Shown in pieces: positions 45,036 to 54,687 of a DNA stretch of 64,000 nucleotides. The notes beneath the pieces were generated by a model that saw only the letters and a program-made list of their open reading frames with translations, was not told where the DNA came from and made no database searches. This stretch comes from Rhodanobacter sp. FDAARGOS 1247 (GTDB taxonomy: Bacteria > Pseudomonadota > Gammaproteobacteria > Xanthomonadales > Rhodanobacteraceae). Every line of letters begins with the position of its first letter. The stretch's first letter is position 1. The stretch spans positions 2,232,001 to 2,296,000 of the forward strand of contig NZ_CP069535.1 of NCBI RefSeq assembly GCF_016889805.1. Reading direction: 5' to 3'. The translations under genes and the position numbers were made by a program.

Positions 45036-45632
45036 CTAACGCAGCGACCAGTCCGCCAGCACCTGATAGTCCTGCTGGCCCATGACGCTGTGGATCAGCC
45101 CGACCCGGGTGACCGGCCAGACCAACGACTCGACCAGTGCCGTTTCCGGCAGCATGCCCTGGCCATAGGCGAGCGTGACGTGCGGCGTGAAGCTGCGCTC
45201 GACGTGCCGCCCCTGCCCGGCCAGGACGAGGGCGTGGCGCAAGTCCTGCCACAACTGCTGCAACGGCTCGGGCACGTGGATGCTGCGCAGGACGCAGGGC
45301 GGCTGCCGGCCGCGGAAGCTGGTGGCGTGATCGAGCGCCCATTCGAACGCGGGCACGCCGACGAGCCGGCCTGCCGCCGCCATGGCGGCATCGACCAGGT
45401 CCTGCCGCAGCATCGGGTGGTCGCCCAGGAAATGCAGCGTGGCGTGGTAGCGCGCCGGATTCACCCAGCGTGCGCGCAGGCCGGGATGGTCGGCCTTGAG
45501 GGATGCCGCGACCTGCGCCAGGCGCGTGCGGGTCGCGGCGTCCGGCAGCAGCGCCAGGAACAGCCGGTGGACTTCGGCAGGACGCGCATCGACAGCACCA
45601 AGCAGGTCGAGCTGCGGATGATCAGCGGGCAC
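45036..45632 (-). CDS. thpR: RNA 2',3'-cyclic phosphodiesterase (LigT/ThpR)
   Basis: About 198 residues from a GTG at 45632. It opens HRLFLALLPDAATR and carries both family motifs, HATLHF and HVTLAY, which hold the two catalytic histidines. The enzyme opens 2',3'-cyclic phosphates on RNA. The start lies 18 nt after the DUF3014 gene on the same strand. The 5' end is uncertain because the GTG lacks a good ribosome-binding site. A second LigT-family gene is present at 59.8 kb. Confidence 0.87.
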   Translation of the reverse strand: MPADHPQLDLLGAVDARPAEVHRLFLALLPDAATRTRLAQVAASLKADHPGLRARWVNPARYHATLHFLGDHPMLRQDLVDAAMAAAGRLVGVPAFEWALDHATSFRGRQPPCVLRSIHVPEPLQQLWQDLRHALVLAGQGRHVERSFTPHVTLAYGQGMLPETALVESLVWPVTRVGLIHSVMGQQDYQVLADWSLR

Positions 45633-45650
45633 GGGAGCGACCGGGCATGG

Positions 45651-46508
45651 TCATGGTTGCCTTCCGCCGACCGCCGCCGGCGTGGCCGGCAAATGCTGCC
45701 CGATCAGCCCGGCGCGGATCGCACGCAGTTTCGCCTTGATCCTGGCCTCGTTGGCGGAGCCGACGCGCAGCAGCAGCTTCTGTCCGGTCGAGAGCGACTC
45801 CAGTGCGGGATCGGCATGGACGTAGAACGTCTTCGAGCGCACCACCGCGGGCGGTTGGGCCGGTTCCGGCGCCGCCAGCAGGTCGTCGATCACCACGATC
45901 AGGCGATCGTTGAAATAGCCCTTCGGATAGCCCAGCTGCCGGTAGGCCTGCTGGAACAGCGGATAGGCATGCACGTACCAGGCCACCAGCGCCTGCGGGT
46001 CGGTCGCGTCCACGACCTGCATGTAGGGCGCGTAGCGGGCGCTGTTGCCGGCGCCGATCACCGTCGCGCCGTCGACCTCGTCGACCGCAAACGCGCCTTT
46101 GGGCACATGCACCGGCAGCGTGAACGTACCCAGCCCGTCGTGCCGGGGCAGCGCGTCGATGGTGGTCACGATGCGGGTGATCAGTTGCTGGCTCACCAGC
46201 AGCGACGACAGGTCGCTGCCGCCGGCCAGTGCAGCCAGTGCCGAAGCCACGCCGGCATCGCTGTCATCCAGTGCGGGCAGCGCGGCGGTCGAGGCGGCTG
46301 CCGGACCGGCCTGTGCCTGTTCGATCGGATGCTGGATCGGCGTGCTGGCCGGAGCAGTTCCGGCCGACGCCGAAGCGGCCGGCGTGGTCGGTTCCGGTGC
46401 GCCCGGGTGCATGGCCTTGCGCGCCATATAGATGCCTCCCGCCACGATGGCCAGGACCACGACCACCGCCCCGATCCAGCTGCCTGTCGATGCTTGTTGC
46501 TTGCCCAC
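45651..46508 (-). CDS. DUF3014 family membrane-anchored protein
   Basis: 285 residues with a GTG start preceded by GGGAGAG. One N-terminal membrane helix (about 12-29) is followed by an Ala/Pro/Thr-rich linker and a C-terminal domain matching DUF3014 (YAPYMQVVDATDPQALVAWY, FNDRLIVVIDDLLAAP). The function is unknown, probably periplasmic. It is upstream of thpR with an 18-nt gap. The 285 bp before the next plus-strand gene hold only a 7-bp-stem hairpin near 46697-46714. Confidence 0.78.
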   Translation of the reverse strand: MGKQQASTGSWIGAVVVVLAIVAGGIYMARKAMHPGAPEPTTPAASASAGTAPASTPIQHPIEQAQAGPAAASTAALPALDDSDAGVASALAALAGGSDLSSLLVSQQLITRIVTTIDALPRHDGLGTFTLPVHVPKGAFAVDEVDGATVIGAGNSARYAPYMQVVDATDPQALVAWYVHAYPLFQQAYRQLGYPKGYFNDRLIVVIDDLLAAPEPAQPPAVVRSKTFYVHADPALESLSTGQKLLLRVGSANEARIKAKLRAIRAGLIGQHLPATPAAVGGRQP

Positions 46509-46793
46509 GATCTCTCCCGTCGTACCGTCGTATATCCCGGTTGGACTTGCATGCGCGCCATTCGTTCATCGCGCTCGTCCGAACCTGCGAGGGCACACCG
46601 TACAGGCATGCGGATGGGGCGACCGTGCTCCCGTTCCCCTTCGGCGCATGAAAGACGCGCCGACGCAGCCCATCGTTTCTGATAACAAGGGGGTCACGCA
46701 ACGATGACGTTGCGACGACAAAGATGGGCGCGGCAAACCCGCCTTGCCCGTGCCGTCCGCAGGGGCGCCATGCCGGAAGTGGAGGGACACTCC

Positions 46794-47291
46794 ATGAAAA
46801 CCCGATGCGTATTCAGCACCCCCGACCTGCTGGCAGCGCGTGCCGCGATGGCCGCGGCGCGACAAGCCGGCGTGGACGACCACGACATCTCGCTGGTCGC
46901 CCGCGAAGACATCGAGCTGGAAAAGATCCCCGATCACCTGATGCAGGGGCGCAACGACTTCTACCCCGCCGCCGTGCGCGGCGGCGTCTGCGGCGGCGGC
47001 ACCGGCCTGCTGCTCGGACTCGTCGCGGTCGCCGTGCCGCCGCTGGGCGTGACGCTCGCCGGCGCCGCGGCGATGACGATTGCCGGCGCCGCGTTCGGCA
47101 CCTGCATCGGCGAGATGGTCGGCTTCGAGGTGCCCGATGCGGTCAGTCGCAAGTTCAAGGACGAGATCGCGGCCGGGCGCATCCTGGTGGTGATCGACGC
47201 CAGCAAGGAGCAACTGGGCGCCGCCGAACCGGCCGTGGCCCGTACCGGCGCCACGCTGCTGCCGTTCCATGCGCATACCGCGCTGAGCTGA
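46794..47291 (+). CDS. hypothetical glycine-zipper membrane protein
   Basis: About 165 residues. GGAGGGA lies 6 nt before the ATG at 46794. The central part is a glycine-rich hydrophobic stretch (GGVCGGGTGLLLGLV, then TLAGAAAMTIAGAAFGTCIG) between hydrophilic ends. The layout recalls DUF1269-type stress proteins, but I cannot assign a family firmly. ATGs at 46704 and 46770 are alternative starts without a better site. It is convergent with the ABC permease, 4 nt apart. Confidence 0.65.
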   Translation: MKTRCVFSTPDLLAARAAMAAARQAGVDDHDISLVAREDIELEKIPDHLMQGRNDFYPAAVRGGVCGGGTGLLLGLVAVAVPPLGVTLAGAAAMTIAGAAFGTCIGEMVGFEVPDAVSRKFKDEIAAGRILVVIDASKEQLGAAEPAVARTGATLLPFHAHTALS

Positions 47292-47295
47292 ACCG

Positions 47296-48057
47296 TCAGG
47301 CCTTCAGCCGGTAGCCGCTGCGGAAGATCCACCACACCGCGGCCAGACAGATCGCGAGAAACACCAGGGTCATGCCCACGCTGACACCCACGCTCACGTC
47401 GGACACGCCGTAGAAGCTCCAGCGGAAACCGCTGATCAGGTAGACCACCGGATTGAACAGGGTGACCTTCTGCCAGAACGGCGGCAGCATGTGGATCGAG
47501 TAGAAGCTGCCGCCGAGGAAGGTCAGCGGCGTCACGATCAGCAGCGGCACCAGTTGCAGCTTCTCGAAATTGTCCGCCCAGATGCCGATGATGAAGCCGA
47601 ACAGGCTGAAGGTGAGCGCGGTGAGCAGCAGGAACGCCAGCATCCACAGCGGATGTTCGATCTGGAACGGCACGAACAGCCGCGCGGTGACCAGGATGAT
47701 CAGCCCGAGGATGATTGACTTGCTCGCTGCCGCGCCCACATAACCGGCCACGATCTCGAACGCGGACACCGGCGCCGACAGGATCTCGTAGATCGTGCCC
47801 ACGAACTTCGGGAAGTAGATGCCGAACGAGGCGTTCGAGATGCTCTGCGTCAGCAGCGACAGCATGATCAGTCCCGGCACAATGAAGGCCCCGTAGCTGA
47901 CCCCGTCGATCCCGTTCATGTGCGAGCCGATCGCCGCGCCGAACACCACGAAGTACAGCGAGGTGGAGATCACCGGCGAGACGATGCTCTGCAGCAGCGT
48001 GCGCCAGGTACGCGCCATTTCGAACAGGTAGATCGCACGGATGGCGTAGATGTTCAT
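47296..48057 (-). CDS. ABC-2 type transporter permease (YadH-like)
   Basis: 253 residues with six membrane helices. [36 protein letters not shown] is split here between positions about 185-220 and is the conserved ABC-2 exporter block. It should pair with the ATPase encoded just upstream, whose stop overlaps its start by 4 nt. E. coli YadGH is the closest described pair; the substrate is unknown. Confidence 0.88.
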   Translation of the reverse strand: MNIYAIRAIYLFEMARTWRTLLQSIVSPVISTSLYFVVFGAAIGSHMNGIDGVSYGAFIVPGLIMLSLLTQSISNASFGIYFPKFVGTIYEILSAPVSAFEIVAGYVGAAASKSIILGLIILVTARLFVPFQIEHPLWMLAFLLLTALTFSLFGFIIGIWADNFEKLQLVPLLIVTPLTFLGGSFYSIHMLPPFWQKVTLFNPVVYLISGFRWSFYGVSDVSVGVSVGMTLVFLAICLAAVWWIFRSGYRLKA

Positions 48058-48986
48058 GCGCGCTCCCTCACCAGGTTCACGAAAATGTCCTCCAGCGAAC
48101 TCTGGCTGGTCTTGAGGTCCTTGAAGTCGATGCCCGCCTCGCCGAGCCGCCGCAGCAGCACGTCGATGCCGGTGTGCTCGCCTTGCGCGTCGAAGGTGTA
48201 GACCAGCTGGCTGCCGTCGGCCGACAGCTCCAGCGCATAGCCGGACAGCGAGGCCGGCACGCTGTCCAGCGGGCTCTGCAACTGCAGGGTCAGCTGCCTG
48301 CGGCCGAGCTTGTTCATCAGCTCGGCCTTGTCCTCGACCAGGATCAGCTCGCCCTTGTTGATCACCCCGATGCGGTCGGCCATCTCCTCGGCCTCATCGA
48401 TGTAGTGCGTGGTCAGGATGATGGTGACGCCGGTGTCGCGCAGCGCGCGCACCATCGCCCACATGTCGCGGCGCAGCTCCACGTCGACACCGGCGGTGGG
48501 TTCGTCCAGGAACAGGATCTGCGGCTCGTGCGACAGCGCCTTGGCGATCATCACGCGGCGCTTCATGCCGCCGGACAGGGTCATCAGCCGGCTGTCCTTC
48601 TTGTTCCACAGCGAGAGCTCCTTCAGCACCTTCTCGATGTGCGCCGGGTTCGCGCTCCTGCCGAACAGGCCGCGGCTGAAGCTGACCGTGTTCCATACCG
48701 TCTCGAACGCGTCGGTGGTCAGCTCCTGCGGTACCAGGCCGATCTTCGAGCGCGCCGCGCGATAGTCGCGCACCACGTCGTGACCATCGGCCAGCACCGT
48801 GCCCTCGCCGGGATTGACGATGCCGCAGATGATGCTGATCAGGGTGGTCTTGCCGGCACCGTTGGGTCCGAGCAGGGCGAAGATCTCGCCCTGACGGATT
48901 TCCAGGTTGATGTCGTTCAGTGCCTTGAAACCGGAGGCGTAGGTCTTGCTGAGTTGCTTTACGGCGATGATCGGCGGCACGCACAT
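48054..48986 (-). CDS. ABC transporter ATP-binding protein (YadG-like)
   Basis: 310 residues. Walker A is [11 protein letters not shown], the signature is LSGGMKRR, Walker B is [12 protein letters not shown], and the H-loop is in [12 protein letters not shown]. About 80 C-terminal residues form the accessory domain usual in this exporter group. The start at 48986 gives [16 protein letters not shown]; upstream sequence in frame is not family-like. It overlaps the permease gene by 4 nt. A divergent FAD oxidase gene lies 145 bp away. Confidence 0.9.
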   Translation of the reverse strand: MCVPPIIAVKQLSKTYASGFKALNDINLEIRQGEIFALLGPNGAGKTTLISIICGIVNPGEGTVLADGHDVVRDYRAARSKIGLVPQELTTDAFETVWNTVSFSRGLFGRSANPAHIEKVLKELSLWNKKDSRLMTLSGGMKRRVMIAKALSHEPQILFLDEPTAGVDVELRRDMWAMVRALRDTGVTIILTTHYIDEAEEMADRIGVINKGELILVEDKAELMNKLGRRQLTLQLQSPLDSVPASLSGYALELSADGSQLVYTFDAQGEHTGIDVLLRRLGEAGIDFKDLKTSQSSLEDIFVNLVRERA

Positions 48987-49131
48987 GTCCTGGCAACGAT
49001 CGGGGAACGCGCATGGTATGCCGGTGGCGATGGCCAAGGCCAGCCCGCCAGTCCGGCAGTTCCGCTCACGAGCCGAAGACATCGGACACCCGACGCTGCG
49101 CCATCGAATCGGCGCGCCAGGGTCAACGGGT

Positions 49132-50352
49132 ATGGATCTCAAAAGCGGCTATCCGTTCTGGGCGATCAGCAACGGCCTGATGCATGCGTTCCCACCGTTG
49201 CGGCAGGACACGCGCTGCGACGTGGTAGTGATCGGCGGCGGCATCACCGGCGCCCTGATCGCCCATGAACTGGTCGCGGCGGGACACGACGTTGTCGTGG
49301 TGGAACAGCGCGACATTGGCTGGGGCAGTTCCGCGGCAAGCACGGCACTGTTGCAGTACGAAATCGACACGCCGATGAGCGAGCTGGCGCGGCGTTACGG
49401 CGAGGCCGATGCGGTACTTGCCTACACCGCCTGCGCCGAGGCGATCCCGCGCCTGGGCACGCTGGCCCGTGAGGTGCGCGACGTCGGCTTCGCGAAGATG
49501 CACAGCCTCTACTACGCCAGCCGCCGCCGCGATGTCCCGGCGATGCAGGACGAACTCGCGCTGCGTCGCAAGCACGGCCTGGCCGTGGAATGGTTGTCGA
49601 CCGACGCGCTCCGTGGCGACTACGGCATCGAGGCGCCAGGCGCGATCCTCAGCCGGCTGGCCGCCCGCATGGACCCGTACCGGATGGCCAACCGGCTGTT
49701 CGCCCGGCTCGAACGCCGCGGCACGGCCGTGTTCGATCGCAGCACGATCCATTCCATCGAAGCGGGCAGCCAGGGAGTCACCCTGCGCAGCAGCGACGGC
49801 ATCCGCCTGCGCGCGAAACACGTGGTGGTCGCCGCCGGCTACGCCAGCCAGCAATGGTTGAAGACACCGGTGGCACGAAACCGCAGCAGCTACGCCTTCG
49901 TCACCGATCCGCTCGATCCGGACGCGTTGCATGGCCTCGCCGACACCATGGCCTGGGAAACCGCCCGCCCCTACCTGTATCTGCGCAGCACCGCCGACCA
50001 CCGCCTGCTGGTCGGCGGCGAAGATGACGCTATCGACGTGCCGGCCCTGCGCGATGCACGGGTCGACCGCAAGGCGCGCAAACTAGTGGGCAAGGTGGCC
50101 AGGGCCATTCCCGGCCTCCGGCTGACCCCCACCTTCGCCTGGGGCGGCACCTTCGCCGAAACCGATGACGGCCTGCCGTTCTTCGGGCCGCATGCGCAAT
50201 ACGGGCCGCGCGTGCATTTCGCGATGGCCTATGGCGGCAATGGCATCACTTACAGCATGCTGGGCGCGGAGCTGATCCGCGCACTGATCGAACGGCGCAG
50301 GCACCGGTTGGCATCGCTTTTCTCGTTCGCCCGGCTGGAGCGCAAGCCATGA
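49132..50352 (+). CDS. FAD-dependent oxidoreductase (DAO/glycine oxidase family)
   Basis: 406 residues. The dinucleotide-binding motif is [21 protein letters not shown]; the C-terminal FAD block reads [13 protein letters not shown]. The DAO fold includes amine and amino acid oxidases and dehydrogenases. The N-terminal SGYPFW start and the aromatic YPxW context resemble gamma-glutamylputrescine oxidase relatives, but the substrate is not clear. The stop overlaps the start of the lipocalin gene by 4 nt. Confidence 0.85.
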   Translation: MDLKSGYPFWAISNGLMHAFPPLRQDTRCDVVVIGGGITGALIAHELVAAGHDVVVVEQRDIGWGSSAASTALLQYEIDTPMSELARRYGEADAVLAYTACAEAIPRLGTLAREVRDVGFAKMHSLYYASRRRDVPAMQDELALRRKHGLAVEWLSTDALRGDYGIEAPGAILSRLAARMDPYRMANRLFARLERRGTAVFDRSTIHSIEAGSQGVTLRSSDGIRLRAKHVVVAAGYASQQWLKTPVARNRSSYAFVTDPLDPDALHGLADTMAWETARPYLYLRSTADHRLLVGGEDDAIDVPALRDARVDRKARKLVGKVARAIPGLRLTPTFAWGGTFAETDDGLPFFGPHAQYGPRVHFAMAYGGNGITYSMLGAELIRALIERRRHRLASLFSFARLERKP

Positions 50353-50993
50353 CGTACCCGCCAGCCGACGAGGCGACCCTGGCCATTCCTGCCCGATACC
50401 CGCATCCAGTGGCACTTCCGACACGCAGCATGCTCTGTCGCACCTTGCCGGCATCCGCCATGCCCTTCCTGCTTCTGTTTCTCGCATCGCTGGCCTTCGC
50501 CGCACCCGTCGCGGCGGCCACCTTGCCGAACGAGCCGGTGCGCTCGCTCGACCTCAACCACTACGCCGGCCAATGGCACGAGATCGCCCGGTTGCCGATG
50601 TATTTCGAGCGCAAGTGCCTGGACGGCGTGACCGCCAAGTACACGCCGAACGCCGACGGGACCGTGCGCGTGGACAACACCTGTCGCACCCGCAAGGGCC
50701 GGATGTCGGTCACCGGCGTGGCCCGGATCAAGGACGGCCAGCCCGGGGCGCTGGAGGTGCGCTTCGCCCCGGGCTGGCTGAGCTGGCTGCCGGTGACCTG
50801 GGCCGACTACTGGGTGATCGAGGTGGACCCGGACTACCAATGGGCGGTGATCGGCAGTCCCGGCCGGAAACATCTGTGGATCCTCGCCCGCAAGGCGTCG
50901 ATGGACCATGCGCTGTTCCGGACGCTGAAGGAACACTCGCGCCAGCGCGGCTACGACGTCGACCAGCTGATGATCACCGCGCCGCTGGAGTGA
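50349..50993 (+). CDS. blc: lipocalin family protein (Blc-like)
   Basis: 214 residues if started at 50349, where ATG overlaps the FAD gene stop and GGAG is 8 nt upstream. The lipocalin core begins YAGQWHEIARLPMYFERKC and includes YTPNADGTVRVDNTC and ADYWVIEVDPDYQWAVIG, all Blc-type. A signal peptide (AMPFLLLFLASLAFAAPVAA) begins around residue 37, so an internal ATG (50430 or 50460) may be the true start. Blc binds lipids at the outer membrane; here no lipobox cysteine is visible, so it is probably soluble periplasmic. Confidence 0.82.
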   Translation: MTYPPADEATLAIPARYPHPVALPTRSMLCRTLPASAMPFLLLFLASLAFAAPVAAATLPNEPVRSLDLNHYAGQWHEIARLPMYFERKCLDGVTAKYTPNADGTVRVDNTCRTRKGRMSVTGVARIKDGQPGALEVRFAPGWLSWLPVTWADYWVIEVDPDYQWAVIGSPGRKHLWILARKASMDHALFRTLKEHSRQRGYDVDQLMITAPLE

Positions 50994-51005
50994 CCTGCCA
51001 CGCCT

Positions 51006-51506
51006 TCATTGCGGGTGCACGGCACCCAGCGGGCTCGGCGCGCAACCGACCTTCTGCACCGTGTAGCTGATGCCGGCGATGCGCCAGCCATCGGCGGTTC
51101 GCGCCAGGCTGAAACTGTCGATGCCGCAATGGGACAGCTTGCCATCCAGATGGAAGTCGTACGGCGCCCAGACCTGGGCAAGATTCCCCTGCACGGTGAC
51201 CTGCGCATCCCAGATGCGCTCGAGGAAGGCTTCCTTGCGCTTGGACAGCGTGTCGAGATAACCGGTATCGGCCTCGATCCGCAGCTTGCCGTCGGGCAGC
51301 AGCACCACGAAGTTGGCACCGGGCAGGATCAGCCGGCGCGAAGCTTCCACGTCATGCCGGGCCATGGCCACAAACAGCGCATCGACCGCGCCCAGGGCCT
51401 CGCGCTGGGCCGCGCTGTACGTTTCCCCGGCGTGGACACTGGCTCCACCCAGCGCCACGGAGGCGGCAACCGCGAGTGTCGCGAACCTGCTGATCCGGAA
51501 GTCCAT
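51006..51506 (-). CDS. secreted NTF2-like/DUF4440 domain protein
   Basis: 166 residues. A signal peptide ends near SVHAGE, followed by a compact alpha+beta domain (SAAQREALGAVDALFVAMAR, ANFVVLLPDGKLR, WAPYDFHLDGKLSHCGIDSF) of the DUF4440/SnoaL-like type. Such domains bind small ligands or act as isomerases; no catalytic set can be read here. It is convergent with the lipocalin gene and divergent from ohrR, with 147 bp between the two starts. Confidence 0.75.
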   Translation of the reverse strand: MDFRISRFATLAVAASVALGGASVHAGETYSAAQREALGAVDALFVAMARHDVEASRRLILPGANFVVLLPDGKLRIEADTGYLDTLSKRKEAFLERIWDAQVTVQGNLAQVWAPYDFHLDGKLSHCGIDSFSLARTADGWRIAGISYTVQKVGCAPSPLGAVHPQ

Positions 51507-51625
51507 GCGTAGTCCCCTGGGCTGCTGCGTGGATGCCGGAACCTCTGGCGGCACCGGCGGGGCCACAACTCTACTCCAGCCGCGCGATGCGGCTGCAACT
51601 TCGCGAACAAGATCGCTTGCAAACG

Positions 51626-51638
51626 AATAGTACGCTAT
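51626..51638. promoter_or_regulatory. OhrR operator-like site upstream of ohrR
   Basis: AATAGTACGCTAT resembles the half-sites of the palindrome before ohr (AATAG...CTAT), 15 bp upstream of the ohrR ATG. It suggests autoregulation. Confidence 0.4.
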
Positions 51639-51653
51639 GTAATATGCGCAGCC

Positions 51654-52121
<468 letters not shown>

Positions 52122-52143
52122 TCGCCATTCGCTTTTCATCATT

Positions 52144-52161
52144 CAAATAGCGCGCTATTTG
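52144..52161. promoter_or_regulatory. OhrR operator upstream of ohr
   Basis: CAAATAGCGCGCTATTTG is a perfect 18-bp palindrome 42 bp before the ohr ATG. TTTTCA and TATTTG, spaced 17 bp and overlapping it, could be the promoter. Confidence 0.65.
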
Positions 52162-52203
52162 ATAGCACACAAACATTACTCCACCCCAACCAAGGAATCC
52201 CCC

Positions 52204-52629
52204 ATGTCCATCGAAAAAGTCCTGTATCGCTCCAAGGCCACCGCCACCGGCGGTCGCGACGGCCGCGCCACCTCCTCCGACAACGTGCTCGACGTCAAGC
52301 TGACCACCCCGAAGGAACTGGGTGGAGCCGGGGGTGACGGCACCAATCCGGAACAGTTGTTCGCCGCCGGCTACTCGGCCTGCTTCCTGGGCGCGATGAA
52401 GTTCGTGGCTGGCCAGCAGAAGCTGCAGCTGCCAGCCGACACCCGGGTCACCGGCCAGGTCGGCATCGGCCCGATTCCCACCGGCTTCGGCATTGAGGTC
52501 GAGCTGACCATCACGATCCCCGGCATGCCGCGCGCCGAGGCCGAGGCATTGGTGCAGAAGGCGCATATCGTCTGCCCCTACTCGAACGCCACCCGCAACA
52601 ACATCGACGTGACGCTGACCATCGCCTGA
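52204..52629 (+). CDS. ohr: organic hydroperoxide resistance protein Ohr
   Basis: 141 residues of the Ohr/OsmC family. The two redox cysteines are in [10 protein letters not shown] (Cys60) and [11 protein letters not shown] (Cys124). Ohr reduces organic hydroperoxides using lipoylated partners. The ATG at 52204 follows an AAGGAA ribosome-binding site. It is regulated by the adjacent OhrR through the palindrome in the leader. Confidence 0.95.
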   Translation: MSIEKVLYRSKATATGGRDGRATSSDNVLDVKLTTPKELGGAGGDGTNPEQLFAAGYSACFLGAMKFVAGQQKLQLPADTRVTGQVGIGPIPTGFGIEVELTITIPGMPRAEAEALVQKAHIVCPYSNATRNNIDVTLTIA

Positions 52630-52639
52630 GTCACCGGCC

Positions 52640-52666
52640 GCGGCAGGCCGTATTCCAGCCTGCCGC
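52640..52666. terminator. hairpin between ohr and the PepSY gene
   Basis: GCGGCAGGC (52640-52648) pairs over 9 bp with GCCTGCCGC (52658-52666) between two convergent genes. There is no T tract. Confidence 0.5.
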
Positions 52667-52675
52667 GCCGACGGG

Positions 52676-53152
52676 TCAGAACAACAGCAGCAACAACGGC
52701 ACCACGACTCCGGCGCCGAGCACCGCACCGAATACCGCGGGGCGGCGGGTGAAGCGCCACGCCATGTACAGCCCGCTCGACACCGACACCAGCAGGCCCA
52801 GGGCGACCAGCGCAAAGAACACCTTCATCGGCCACAGGTTCTTCTTCGCTGGCCGAGCCGCCTCGTCGCGCACCCGCGGTTGCGCGACCGGCGTCGGTTG
52901 CGCCGTGTTGCCGGCTGCCGTGGCCGGGGGACGCCGCCGCTGCGGCATTTCCAGGGTCTGCTTCTTGTGCAGTTGCGCCGCACTGGCCAGCCATGCCGGT
53001 GGCGCGTAACTGCTGCCGCGCGAGCTCTCGTGCAGGCCGAACACCTGCAGCCCGCCCGTGATGGCGAGAAACAGCAGCATCGGCGCGGTGAACACGCCCA
53101 GATGCAGATGGATCGAACGGAAGGTACGCAGGAGTCGGTGAGCAGGCGACAT
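52676..53152 (-). CDS. PepSY-associated transmembrane protein
   Basis: 158 residues with membrane segments near residues 16-38 and 108-158, the first resembling HLHLGVFTAPMLLFLAITGGLQ of PepSY-TM proteins. Between them lies a basic Pro/Ala-rich linker, so the periplasmic PepSY domain itself is very short or absent. It may be a cut-down relative of iron-reductase or peptidase-regulator proteins. No partner gene is adjacent. ATG at 53152 begins the conserved region. Confidence 0.72.
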   Translation of the reverse strand: MSPAHRLLRTFRSIHLHLGVFTAPMLLFLAITGGLQVFGLHESSRGSSYAPPAWLASAAQLHKKQTLEMPQRRRPPATAAGNTAQPTPVAQPRVRDEAARPAKKNLWPMKVFFALVALGLLVSVSSGLYMAWRFTRRPAVFGAVLGAGVVVPLLLLLF

Positions 53153-53394
53153 ACGGGCACGAGGGTTCTGGACAAGGAGTTGCACTGTAGTGGCGACACT
53201 CGGCCAGGCCAATGGTCGATCGACGCACGCATGACCACTCCGCATCCACGCATCCTGCGCGACATGCCTCATTGGCATCCGCACGCAATCCCCTGCTAGG
53301 CTGCCGGGTGTTGCAGGAGGCGGAAAGTCTGCCGCCGGGCCATTCGGCCAGACCATCGGCTCGCCCCATTCCAGCCAGCCCATCGGGACCATGC

Positions 53395-54609
53395 GTGGCC
53401 TTTGAGATCGAAGAACAGCGCATGGACGTCCACGCCCTCCGGCTTGGCATGTACGTGTGCCGGCTCGACCGGCCGTGGGAAGAAACCTCTTTTCCCCTGC
53501 AGGGAGTGGGGTTGGCCAGCCCCGAGGATCTCGCCGCCGTCCGCGCGGTTTGCGAATACGTCTACATCGACCTTCGCCGCCAGGTGCCGATAGCGCCGCG
53601 ACCGGCACTGACCCGCACCAGCCTCTCGGGGACCCGCTTCAAGGACACCGTCCAGTACGCCGACAGGACTCCGGTCGAGGAGGAAGCGCCGCGGGCGCAC
53701 GCCGCGCTGGACAACGCCGGCGAGATGGTCGACCGGATCTACGAAGACATCGCCAGCGGCCGCGAGCTCTCGGTGGAGCGCGTGGAGCAGGCAGTGCGAC
53801 CGCTGGTGGCCAGCGTGCTGCGCAGCGCCGATGCATTTTTCCTGGTCGAGGGCTTGCGCCGGCATGACAACTATTCGTACAGCCATTCGATCGGTTGCAG
53901 CGCGCTTGCCGCCGCGTTCGGACGGCACATGGGCTTCGCCGAGGAAACCATTCTCAGCCTGGCCGCCGGCGGCCTGCTGATGGACGTGGGCAAGACCCGC
54001 GTTCCCGAAAGCCTGTTGCGCTACCCCGGCTCGCTCTCGCCCGCCGAAGTGGACGTGGTGCGCTCGCACGTCGCGGCCGGGCTGGCGATCGTCTCCGAGT
54101 CGGACATCACCGACCAGGACGTGCTCGACATCCTGCGCAGCCATCACGAGCGCCATGATGGCAGCGGCTATCCCGACGGCCTGGCCGGCAACATGATCCC
54201 GATCACCGGACGCATGCTCGGCATCATCGACACCTACGACGCGATGATCAGTCCGCGCCCCTATCGTCCGGCCATTTCCCGCCACCATGCGCTGCGGCAG
54301 ATCTACGCCACCCGCAACACGCTGTTCCAGGCCGAGATGATCGAGCGCTTCCAGGTCTGCCTCGGCGTCTACCCGACCGGGTCGCTGGTGGAGCTGAGCA
54401 CCGGCGAGGTCGCCGTGGTGATGGCGCAGAACCAGGTGCGCCGGCTGCGCCCCAAGGTCGTCGTGCTGACCCGGCCGAACAAGCAGCCGCTGGAGGATTT
54501 CCATCAGGTCGACCTGATGCAGCAGGGCCATGACGCCGCGGTGGACATCGTGCGCAGCCTGGTCGCCGGCGACTATGGCATCGACGCCGCCGGCCTGTTC
54601 CTGAAATGA
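53395..54609 (+). CDS. DUF3391 plus HD-GYP domain protein, HD dyad altered
   Basis: About 404 residues from a GTG at 53395 (ATG 53422 is the alternative). The N-terminal DUF3391 region contains LRLGMYVCRLDRPW; the C-terminal HD-GYP domain contains HHERHDGSGYPDGLAG. The metal-binding dyad, usually HDxGK, reads LLMDVGKTRVP, so the His is Met while the Asp is kept. Other ligands (SHS, RSHV, HHERHD) remain. It may therefore have reduced or altered c-di-GMP phosphodiesterase activity. A GGDEF-EAL gene follows 78 bp downstream. Confidence 0.83.
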   Translation: MAFEIEEQRMDVHALRLGMYVCRLDRPWEETSFPLQGVGLASPEDLAAVRAVCEYVYIDLRRQVPIAPRPALTRTSLSGTRFKDTVQYADRTPVEEEAPRAHAALDNAGEMVDRIYEDIASGRELSVERVEQAVRPLVASVLRSADAFFLVEGLRRHDNYSYSHSIGCSALAAAFGRHMGFAEETILSLAAGGLLMDVGKTRVPESLLRYPGSLSPAEVDVVRSHVAAGLAIVSESDITDQDVLDILRSHHERHDGSGYPDGLAGNMIPITGRMLGIIDTYDAMISPRPYRPAISRHHALRQIYATRNTLFQAEMIERFQVCLGVYPTGSLVELSTGEVAVVMAQNQVRRLRPKVVVLTRPNKQPLEDFHQVDLMQQGHDAAVDIVRSLVAGDYGIDAAGLFLK

Positions 54610-54687
54610 CGCAGCTGCGATGATTCGTCCGTGCCACGGGTTCGCGCTCCACCCGTCCCCAAGTTTCCAGGCCGCGTTGCCATCGAC

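Noticed and set aside
46697..46714. Hairpin CGCAACG/CGTTGCG as a regulatory element
   Set aside because: Short stem, no conserved neighbour signal and no T tract; could be chance.
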